DNA of 64,000 bases from Roseburia_C sp900315735 (GTDB lineage Bacteria > Bacillota > Clostridia > Lachnospirales > Lachnospiraceae). Every line of letters starts with the position of its first letter. Positions within the stretch are counted from its first letter, which is position 1. Positions 7,601 through 14,134 of this stretch are shown here, in pieces. Position numbers and translations under genes: made by a program. Location: assembly GCA_052118425.1 (NCBI GenBank), contig JBQKHF010000005.1. One strand, given 5' to 3'. The notes beneath the pieces were generated by a model. The model made no database searches and had not been told where the DNA came from. It worked only from the letters and a program-made list of their open reading frames with translations.

Positions 7601-9470
7601 TCGGCGTTAAAAGGAGAGAAACAGTTGCACTTTCTTTCCGGTTTAAAGCAACGGTGTAAGTGCCTTTACTTCCATCTCCGTGAAGAACATCAATGGTAAT
7701 TTCATTATCATCTTCACTGATAGGAACAACGGTATCTGTGCCACTGGTTGCTGTTTCGCCATTGATAGCAAGAGAATAGCGGTAACTGCTTGCTTTATAA
7801 GTGGTGGCTTTTACAGTAAGTTCTGTTGCAGTATCTAAAACGTCAACAGAGTAATTGTATTTCTTTCCGTTAAAGGAAGGTGTCAGCGTAAGTGCATTTC
7901 CATGGTCTGAAACGGTAAGAGCAGAAAGGCTTCTGCTTCGCTCTATATTTACTTTATAGGCCTGGCTGACAGAACCGTATTTGGCAGTCAGTGTAAAAGT
8001 ATTCTTATTACTTCCTGCAGAAATCAGGCTGCTTGCATACTTCTTGGAACCGGAAGTTAAGCTTAAGCTTTTAGAAGAACCGGTAGAAGTATTGGTAGTA
8101 GCTGTTTTGTAAGTACCGGTCATGGTAGCACCCTTTGCGTCATTTGCCAGGGTTGCTGTTACATAAAGACTGCCTTCGGTATCCGGAACAGTAATGGTAA
8201 ATTCTCTTGTATCCGGGTCAAAATCAGTTAAGTAAGTATTATTATTGCTATCTGTAAATATCAGATTGCTAAGAAGATTGATTTCCGTCATTTCTACCGG
8301 AACCGTCAATGCGGCGCCATTTACGGTAAAACTGCCGGAAGCGGTTTTATAACCGTTTGCAGCAATAGAGTAAGTATAAGTTCCGTCTTTTAAATTATAT
8401 TTATTGCCGGCGGAAGCATTCACTGTGTTTCCATCGGAATCTTTTACCGTAATGGAAGAAGCAGTAACCGTATTCTTACCGGAAGTAATGTTGAAATTTA
8501 CTGCATAGGTCTTCGCAGGTACCGGAAGTGTTTTACTTATAACGATAACAGAATATGGTGGAGCTACACATGGCTGTCCGGTACCGGAAGGATAATTGAC
8601 ATAAGGTTCCAAAGTCTGTCCGGAGGAAACATAGTAGACACCTTCATCACTGAAGTTTAAGGTAACATCTCCGTTTTCGTCAGTGGTATTCACATCTGTC
8701 CAGGTATAACCAAGGTCAGTGGATACCTGAACAGTCTCACCCGGCATTGCTACAGTAGAAGCACTTCCCGGATTGCTTCCTGCAATATCAACCGGGGAAG
8801 CATACATATTTAAAGTAATATCATCTCCTGGTCTTGCAGTTACATAGGTTTCATCAAAGGCTGCAAATGCACCGTAGGAATAAAAAGACCAGTCGCTAAA
8901 CATGGCAAAATCCAGTTCATCGCCTTCATTTAAGAGAATGTAATCTGCAGTTGCTCCCCAGCCTTCATACATCAGTGGGTAAGCGTGGTTGACATAATAC
9001 ATCAGGTTTTCATCATGTCCCCAGAACTGCTGCATGTACATGGAGCCTGTACTTCCCGTAATGGTAAGTGCTTCTGTACCGACTTCCAATGGTGTGGAAT
9101 CCGGGCAATAATAAGTTTCCAATGCGCGGATAATGGCATGCAGTACGGTTGGTTTCTGAATGATATCACCATTGTCATCATATCTGGTAAAATCGCCAAG
9201 TCCATATTCGGATAAATCAAACCAGGATACCGTAAGCGGAACTCTGGTCATGGACGTTTGGTTTTCATCATTTCCCCAGGTGATAACACCATCGTTACTT
9301 AAGGTGAAGTAGACCGTAACGGATGATTCGTCGGTCTTAGGGTCTGCAACTTCGCCATTTTCGGTATCATACCCCGCAGCTAAAGCTGACATGCCGTTTG
9401 AAGTAAACAACATTGATACACAAAGCATCAGGCAAAGCACAAAGCTTACAATTCGATTGCTTTTTTTCAT
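4689..9470 (-). CDS. Giant cell-surface protein: DUF4430-like, cadherin-like, PQQ-like propeller, Ig-like, C-terminal anchor; cobalamin-riboswitch controlled
   Basis: A 1593-residue exported protein. In order: signal peptide (1-33); a DUF4430-like (transcobalamin C-terminal-like) domain at about 50-200, with YYVNHAYPLMYEGWG near 160 and a following GDELDF; a PEGA-like segment; two cadherin-like sandwiches starting near 400 and 523; a PQQ/pyrrolo-quinoline-type beta-propeller of repeated strands at about 690-1100; a bacterial Ig-like (Big_3) domain near 1113-1200; a helical segment; an Asn/Pro/Gly-rich stalk near 1430; one membrane helix near 1563-1585 and a basic tail. The start is the ATG at 9470, not the TTG 60 bases upstream, because AAGGAGG precedes it and the signal peptide begins there. 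A cobalamin riboswitch and terminator lie directly upstream. I infer corrinoid capture or recognition at the cell surface; DUF4430 also occurs in proteins not tied to cobalamin. Confidence 0.85.
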   Translation of the reverse strand: MKKSNRIVSFVLCLMLCVSMLFTSNGMSALAAGYDTENGEVADPKTDESSVTVYFTLSNDGVITWGNDENQTSMTRVPLTVSWFDLSEYGLGDFTRYDDNGDIIQKPTVLHAIIRALETYYCPDSTPLEVGTEALTITGSTGSMYMQQFWGHDENLMYYVNHAYPLMYEGWGATADYILLNEGDELDFAMFSDWSFYSYGAFAAFDETYVTARPGDDITLNMYASPVDIAGSNPGSASTVAMPGETVQVSTDLGYTWTDVNTTDENGDVTLNFSDEGVYYVSSGQTLEPYVNYPSGTGQPCVAPPYSVIVISKTLPVPAKTYAVNFNITSGKNTVTASSITVKDSDGNTVNASAGNKYNLKDGTYTYSIAANGYKTASGSFTVNGAALTVPVEMTEINLLSNLIFTDSNNNTYLTDFDPDTREFTITVPDTEGSLYVTATLANDAKGATMTGTYKTATTNTSTGSSKSLSLTSGSKKYASSLISAGSNKNTFTLTAKYGSVSQAYKVNIERSRSLSALTVSDHGNALTLTPSFNGKKYNYSVDVLDTATELTVKATTYKASSYRYSLAINGETATSGTDTVVPISEDDNEITIDVLHGDGSKGTYTVALNRKESATVSLLLTPNVPDANIQILSTAGVEQPANEDGSYTLMKGSTYIYKIIADGYLYNTGSFVAQDMELKINLTKEETSDDTWADFRGNSNNNGITDAPTPKTADEAELYWATKYGAGWASGAPSSPIIVNGYLYFTSNKSIVKMDKTTGEIVASGTMITTSAFNITPPTYADGKIFVALAGSRVQAFDAETLESLWIFKSTTNGQPNSPITYHDGYVYTGFWTGDTKDCDYVCLSVEDENPDNPTEAKKVTWQYMNTGGFYWAGCYVTDNYLLVGTDDGENGYTSQTSQLLSLDPLTGDVIDSLDGLNADIRSSIAYSEQTGAFYFTSKGGSFYEVYVNDDGTIDKDSLRTLDLGGMSTSTPVVYNNRAYVGVSGNSQFGAYSGHNITVIDLDSFEIAYTCPTQGYPQTSGLLTTAYEDEDGYCYIYFFDNYTPGKLRVIKDRPGQTSIDDDDTLLYAPVLFTPSGAQSQYALCSPIVDSDGTIYFKNDSAHMMAVGSKITSIEVTSQPDKFTYKEGDLFDSEGMKVVAHYANGLTKDITNYISYPKDLLTTEDKDITISYPYVLYGDTDDGDNTNDWNNVNVTADAPTVTLDITVLTKSDSEKIEEINNTLDTKVTELLDSMKNNDTTLLPDSLQLISSISSIQEFTEKYDMLSEEAKTYISDDTLEKVESLKEVVSNTIKEDTASKIKVSDLEKDQWNIGIKVTPVVENDITYSTITIDCGENKILSLYEVNLVNYITNETYELSDGNTVTVTMPAVSYDTSKYKGILVVHKRHDGELEYITPVVNADGTLTFTTDSFSPVGIVAVPLNNSNPNPTPNPAPNPDNGNNGQNQNPDNGNNGQNQNPDNGNSNQNSASASNTGNNTADSSQTSNAANSDTTVVADTTNPVNMITSSDLTTPVLSDDSLADETKDGLTDEGAAEPENVLSKNDTNDSGSKKDTAVFEKTTSFQVLVITTVLILVLIAAITLVWYFRQKKQTRK

Positions 9471-9495
9471 AAAGTCCTCCTTAGAAATAAAATAA

Positions 9496-9517
9496 GCCAT
9501 TTTCCGAAGAAAATGAC
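9496..9517 (-). terminator. UUCG-tetraloop terminator in the riboswitch expression platform
   Basis: On the minus strand GTCATTTTC-TTCG-GAAAATGGC forms a nine-pair stem (one G-U) closed by a stable UUCG loop, followed by TTATTTTATTTC just before the ribosome site of the surface protein. An upstream copy of the 3' arm (GGAAAATGGTGAC, 9569-9582) could pair with the 5' arm as antiterminator. Confidence 0.7.
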
Positions 9518-9603
9518 TTTTACACAACAAAAGAACCTGCAGACCCTTTATCTGCAGTACAATTTGCCGTCACCATTTTCCTCCGAAATGTATATAGCTG
9601 CAA

Positions 9604-9766
9604 ATAAGGCAGGTCTCCTGACTCGAATTCAACCGCCGGCTTCTCCTTCCCAGTTTCCCAGTGGCTTACATCATCGTGTAAGTGAAGCCTTTGTCCTTCA
9701 TACAGTAGCGGGGACTGCTACGGATTCACACCGTATTCCCTATTAATCGACGTACGTCGAACCTTA
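9604..9766 (-). promoter_or_regulatory. Cobalamin (AdoCbl-type) riboswitch aptamer
   Basis: Read on the minus strand, the conserved cobalamin-aptamer blocks occur in order: AATAGGGAA, GGTGTGAATCCG, AGTCCCCGCTACTGT, GCCACTGGGAA, GGGAAGG, and the 3' B12 box GTCAGGAGACCTGCC. AAGG/CCTT can close P1. It lies about 130 bases upstream of the giant surface protein on the same strand, with a terminator in between, so ligand binding most likely causes premature termination. Confidence 0.95.
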
Positions 9767-9790
9767 AATGCCCACTATGCAATTAAGTCG

Positions 9791-9819
9791 ATAGTATCAT
9801 ACAACTATGATAAGCGCAA
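9791..9819 (-). promoter_or_regulatory. Promoter driving the riboswitch leader
   Basis: On the minus strand TTGCGC (9819-9814) and TACTAT (9796-9791) are spaced by 17 bases. Transcription would begin near 9784, about 18 bases before the aptamer. Confidence 0.6.
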
Positions 9820-10173
9820 GAAACAAACAAAAAATTTCCTTGAAAAATGGAAAATGGTCTGTTATTTTATATAACTAGAATTATTGTATTAATTTTCACA
9901 TCATATGAAAAATTGTATGATAGTTTGAAAACAATGCTACACATTACCTGTAAGAACTGCTAGGAATTTCACAGAAAATGCAGGTTTTTCCGGCAACCGG
10001 TGCAAAGTCGCATCCATGATCCAATTGCACCTTGCCGCCACATCCATGTGCCGGCATTGCCTGTTTTTGATGAAATTCCAAGTAGTTCTAACAGGCAAAG
10101 TTCATGCATTTGTTTTTAAACTACCATACAATTTTACCCAACTGATTTAAAAATAATAAAGAAAAGGATAGTC
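9820..10173. other. Divergent intergenic region between the two DUF4430 genes
   Basis: AT-rich. It holds the structured inverted repeat at 9947-10095 and the leader of the plus-strand operon. The ribosome site AAAGGA lies at about 10163-10168. I could not place a convincing plus-strand promoter. Confidence 0.5.
9947..10095 (+). repeat. Imperfect 149-bp inverted repeat with internal hairpins (RNA element or MITE-like)
   Basis: Outer arms of 25 bases (9947-9971 and 10071-10095) match at 22 positions. Inside lie CGGCAA-CC-GGTGCAA (9991-10005) pairing with TTGCACC-TTGCCG (10025-10037), and a CACAT/ATGTG hairpin at 10039-10050. The fold is a multi-branched structure upstream of the DUF4430-MoxR-DUF58-transglutaminase operon. 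It lacks the cobalamin-aptamer consensus. No direct target duplication is visible. Confidence 0.6.
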
Positions 10174-11994
10174 ATGAAAAAAAAGTGGAAGAACATATCA
10201 CTGCAGGTGATTTTTATCATATTGGTTGCATTTACCATTGCAGGCGGCATTCAGATTATGAGAAGCCAGCAGATATTAGAACCGGACAATCCAATACAGG
10301 GGATTTCAGAGAAGCGTTCCCATGACCTGTCAGTAGAAGAGACCGATTTCAAGCTGGAGGCAGATACCTATGATGCCGTAATGAGCGCCACTTCGCTGAT
10401 TCAGGAGAATCCAAAGGATGAGGCAGTAAGTGAACAGGCTGAATTAACCGGTGAAAATAGCGAATTTTCCGAGGATGGAGAACCATTCGGGGATATGGAA
10501 AACGGTGCAGCAGGCGGCGATGCCACAGAGGATTCCTCCGATGGAAATGCAGGAGAAAACGGGGATGGCAGCGGAACAACCGGTGGAAACGGCGGCGGAG
10601 CCGGAGAGTTAGACGAGACTGACCTTGCATATTTTACCACCAGCATTATCGATGGTGAGACCGTGATGAATCCGGAATATGAATTTACGATTCGACATTT
10701 GAATAAAAATCTTACGGTAAAAGGCGTCTATGTTTATCTCAATGGTAAGCTGGATTTACAGTTTGACGGGGCTGTGACCTTATCGGAAGGAAAAAATAAT
10801 ATCCGTATTTCCGTAAGATATCAGGATGAAAAAGGAAAATACATCAATGTATTCAAGCTGTATAAAGTCTATCTCGGAAATAAGGATGATGCGGATGATC
10901 CCAAAGAGGAAGAAGAAGTAAAGCCGGACGATATCAGAATTACTACCAGCATTTCAGATGAAATGGAAGTCAGTGAGCGGGAATTTACTTTTACGGCAAC
11001 AGCAGAGGATACCAGTGGAAAAACCTATCCGGTGACGGCAGTCTTAAACGGAAGCACCATAAAGGATCATTCCGGCAGCGAATATCACTGCTATCTTGAT
11101 AAAAAGAAAAATACCATCCGTCTTCGTGTTTCCCTAAAGAATGGCAAAAAGGCAGAGTGGATTTATCATGTTTATTATATTCCACAGACGACGCCGGAAA
11201 CAGCACCAATTATTATTACCAATCTGGCGGATGGCATGGTTTCAAATACTTCCGGGTATACGCTGGATATTTCTGCCAATGACTACGAAGGAAACCGTAT
11301 TTACTATAATAATCTTACGGTAAAGCTCAATGGAACTTCGCTTTATTACAGTTGGGCAACCGAAGAGTTTACCAGCTACTGGCTGGAATTGGAAACCGGC
11401 GATAACACCGTATCCATCCGGGCAGAGGATGAGGCAGGGCGCTATACGGAGCAGGTCTATCACATTACTTATACACCGGCAGATGCCAATGTGCCGATTG
11501 GAAGTATACAGGTCAGCGTGGAGGCTGGAACGGTGGGACTCGGAACGCTGATTGCACCGCAGGAGATACCGATTTATGCGGATGTTCCGTTCTCTTATTA
11601 TTTTGTCTCTCTGATGGATAACAATGGATTCACATATGTGAACGGTGGAAGCGTGGATCAGGGCTTCTATTTACGTTCCATTGGAAAGCCCGGTTTTGCA
11701 GCATCGGCGGCAGTTCCGGAGGATTTGCGGGCGCAGATAGATATTGACGGACTGATGTGGATGGGAAATGAAAGCAGTGACAGCCTTGGCGAGCATGATT
11801 ATACCCAGGGTAGTGGCTGGATGTACTCGGTCAATGGAAAATACTGTAATTATTCCATGTCGGATTATCATCCGCAAAATGGAGATGTAGTAAGAATCCG
11901 TTATACCCTTGCCAATGGAAAAGACATTGGCGGATATACTTCAACGGGAACTGGAAATGGCAATATTAATTCAAATTATGCGAAGGAGTGGTAG
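10174..11994 (+). CDS. Membrane-anchored surface protein with C-terminal DUF4430 domain
   Basis: 606 residues. An N-terminal signal anchor (about 8-28) is followed by a Gly/Asp/Glu-rich linker (about 100-148), three Ig-like or cadherin-like sandwich segments (about 150-235, 245-335, 345-435) and a DUF4430-type domain near 455-590. The DUF4430 signature is GSGWMYSVNGKY...GDVVRIRYT. DUF4430 is related to the C-terminal beta domain of transcobalamin and intrinsic factor. It is the first gene of an operon with MoxR (4-base gap), DUF58 and a transglutaminase-like protein, and is divergent from the riboswitch-controlled surface protein, which also carries DUF4430. A role in binding a cobalamin-like ligand or presenting a modified surface protein is inference. 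Confidence 0.8.
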   Translation: MKKKWKNISLQVIFIILVAFTIAGGIQIMRSQQILEPDNPIQGISEKRSHDLSVEETDFKLEADTYDAVMSATSLIQENPKDEAVSEQAELTGENSEFSEDGEPFGDMENGAAGGDATEDSSDGNAGENGDGSGTTGGNGGGAGELDETDLAYFTTSIIDGETVMNPEYEFTIRHLNKNLTVKGVYVYLNGKLDLQFDGAVTLSEGKNNIRISVRYQDEKGKYINVFKLYKVYLGNKDDADDPKEEEEVKPDDIRITTSISDEMEVSEREFTFTATAEDTSGKTYPVTAVLNGSTIKDHSGSEYHCYLDKKKNTIRLRVSLKNGKKAEWIYHVYYIPQTTPETAPIIITNLADGMVSNTSGYTLDISANDYEGNRIYYNNLTVKLNGTSLYYSWATEEFTSYWLELETGDNTVSIRAEDEAGRYTEQVYHITYTPADANVPIGSIQVSVEAGTVGLGTLIAPQEIPIYADVPFSYYFVSLMDNNGFTYVNGGSVDQGFYLRSIGKPGFAASAAVPEDLRAQIDIDGLMWMGNESSDSLGEHDYTQGSGWMYSVNGKYCNYSMSDYHPQNGDVVRIRYTLANGKDIGGYTSTGTGNGNINSNYAKEW

Positions 11995-11998
11995 GAAA

Positions 11999-12937
11999 AT
12001 GATGCAGGAAAAAACGACAGCAATCTTAAACGAAGTAAAAAAAGTAATTGAAGGAAAAGATGAAGTAGTTGAAAAAATCTTTATGGCAGTACTGGCTCAG
12101 GGACATGTACTTTTAGAGGACGTGCCGGGAGTGGGAAAAACCACCATGGCGCTGGCATTTGCCAAAGTACTGGGATTAGAATGCAAGCGAATCACATTTA
12201 CCGTAGATACCATGCCTTCTGATGTGACCGGATTCAGTGTTTATGAGAAAGAAAGCGGCGCACTTTCCTATCATCCGGGCCCGGTGATGACCAATCTTCT
12301 CTTAGGAGATGAGATTAACCGTACTTCCAGCCGTACCCAGGCAGCACTTCTTGAGGCAATGGAAGAAAAGCAGGTTACCATCGACGGAATGACTTACCCT
12401 CTGCCGGAGCCATTTGTTGTAATTGCAACAGAAAATCCGGTTGGAAGCGCCGGAACCCAGTATCTGCCGGAGTCCCAGTTAGACCGGTTTATGATAAAAG
12501 AGCATATGGGATACCCGGATTTTGAAAGCCAGATTCGTATTTTAAAGGAGCGTCATTCCAGTAATCCGCTGGATAAAATCGCATGTATGACGGATGCGGC
12601 AGGACTGACCGCCATGCAGAAGGAATGTGAGCAGGTAGAAGTGGCAGATGCCATTTACGAATATGTGACAAGACTGGTAGAAGCAACAAGAACCATGGAA
12701 GCAATTACCCTTGGAATCAGTCCCCGTGGTGCCCTGGCATTGTGCCGTATGAGTAAAGCCCATGCCTATGTGTCCGGCAGGGATTATGTGATTCCAAAAG
12801 ATGTATTCGAGGTCTTTCCTGATGTCTGCGCCCACCGGATCAGGCTTTCTGCAAAAGCAAAAATGACAGAAGTGACAGCAGAAAGCTGCTTAAAGGAAAT
12901 TTTAGCACAGACAGAATTACCGAAGATAATGCAGTAA
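11999..12937 (+). CDS. MoxR-family AAA+ ATPase
   Basis: A 312-residue AAA+ ATPase of the MoxR type, thought to act as a chaperone for assembly or maturation of partner proteins. Walker A is in EDVPGVGKTTMALAF near 40-54, Walker B in LLLGDEINR near 100, sensor 1 in VIATENPVG near 143, and a C-terminal lid. The start at 11999 (or the adjacent ATG at 12002) is chosen because AAGGAG lies upstream; the longer open frame from 11909 overlaps the preceding gene and lacks a ribosome site. MoxR-DUF58-transglutaminase is a recurring bacterial trio. Confidence 0.9.
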   Translation: MMQEKTTAILNEVKKVIEGKDEVVEKIFMAVLAQGHVLLEDVPGVGKTTMALAFAKVLGLECKRITFTVDTMPSDVTGFSVYEKESGALSYHPGPVMTNLLLGDEINRTSSRTQAALLEAMEEKQVTIDGMTYPLPEPFVVIATENPVGSAGTQYLPESQLDRFMIKEHMGYPDFESQIRILKERHSSNPLDKIACMTDAAGLTAMQKECEQVEVADAIYEYVTRLVEATRTMEAITLGISPRGALALCRMSKAHAYVSGRDYVIPKDVFEVFPDVCAHRIRLSAKAKMTEVTAESCLKEILAQTELPKIMQ

Positions 12938-12949
12938 GGAGCCGGAAAA

Positions 12950-14134
12950 ATGGGATTCAGACGATTCACATATGTAATCGGAATAATAATATTGTTTCTT
13001 CTTGCCATTTATTTTAATACGCCGGCAGGGTTTGCGATACTTGCAGCAGACATTCTTCTAATTCCAATCAGCGGACTTTTCTTACTGCCCCTGCGCCATA
13101 AAGTTGAGGTAACACTTGAAGTTACAGAGGTAAAAGAAAAAAGTCTGGCAGTGGAAATTGCGGTAGAAAATAAAAGCATTTTCCCGCTTTCTTTCTTCCG
13201 GGGAATCTTGTATACAAGAAATACCTTAACAGGAGAAGAGAAAGAAATGCCACTGTCATTTACAGTAAACGGACGTGGTACGGAAAAATGTCAGTGTACG
13301 ATTCACGTTGCAAACTGCGGGAAATACAGATGCAGCATAAAAAATGCGGCATGCTATGATATGTTATCTTTCTTTCATTTCCGGTTAGCGGATACGAAAG
13401 AAACTGCAACATTAATTCTGCCGGACATGTTTCCGATGGCAGTTACGGTACGCATGAATGCAGCAAATGAAGATATACCGGAATATGAAATGACCACAAA
13501 AGGCGCAGATTTAAGCGAAGTTTTCGGGCTGAAGGAGTACCAGCCGGGGGATAAGCTTCATGCCATTCACTGGAAGGCAAGCAGCAAATTCGATACGCTG
13601 GTAGTCAAAGAAGGCTCAAAATCCATGGAGCAGTCAGTCTATCTCATCTGGAATCCGGGAAAAAATGCACTTTCTCCGGAAGAGAAAAATGCACTGGCAG
13701 AGGTCTACGTCTCAGTTGCCTGCAATCTAATCGAACAAAAAGTGCCATTATACTTAGGATTCTATGAGGAAAACTTAGGCTGGCAGGAAGAGGAAGTTCA
13801 TGTAGAAGAGGATTTGCTGGCAGTATTAGGCAGAATCCTTGAACATGAACCAAAGGAAAATTCTCTTCCGGTTACAAACCGCCATATGGTCATTGTTACG
13901 GCAGAAGATCAGGAGGCAGAAAGAAATATGCCACAGAACATGGTACAGGGCATACTTCCAATCCGAACGTTTTTGTTACTGCTTTCCAAAGAAAATCAGG
14001 AAGCGGGACAGATTTTATCCGGAGGAGCAGGCAGAATCCAGAAATCCGGACAGATTGCATCTGAGGGAACAGACAGAATCTATGGATTTCATGTAGAAGA
14101 GAAGGAGCAGGAATTGTGGCAGCTGGAAATCTGA
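12950..14134 (+). CDS. DUF58 domain membrane protein
   Basis: 394 residues with two N-terminal hydrophobic helices (about 7-25 and 30-48) and the DUF58 signature EYQPGDKLHAIHWKASSK near 197-214, followed by a von Willebrand A-like region. DUF58 proteins accompany MoxR ATPases and transglutaminase-like proteins; the exact function is unknown. It starts 12 bases after moxR with GGAG just upstream and overlaps the next gene. Confidence 0.85.
   Translation: MGFRRFTYVIGIIILFLLAIYFNTPAGFAILAADILLIPISGLFLLPLRHKVEVTLEVTEVKEKSLAVEIAVENKSIFPLSFFRGILYTRNTLTGEEKEMPLSFTVNGRGTEKCQCTIHVANCGKYRCSIKNAACYDMLSFFHFRLADTKETATLILPDMFPMAVTVRMNAANEDIPEYEMTTKGADLSEVFGLKEYQPGDKLHAIHWKASSKFDTLVVKEGSKSMEQSVYLIWNPGKNALSPEEKNALAEVYVSVACNLIEQKVPLYLGFYEENLGWQEEEVHVEEDLLAVLGRILEHEPKENSLPVTNRHMVIVTAEDQEAERNMPQNMVQGILPIRTFLLLLSKENQEAGQILSGGAGRIQKSGQIASEGTDRIYGFHVEEKEQELWQLEI

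Noticed and set aside
9947..10095. Second cobalamin riboswitch for the DUF4430-MoxR operon
   Set aside because: Neither strand carries the B12 box, GCCACTG or the AGTCCCCGC core.
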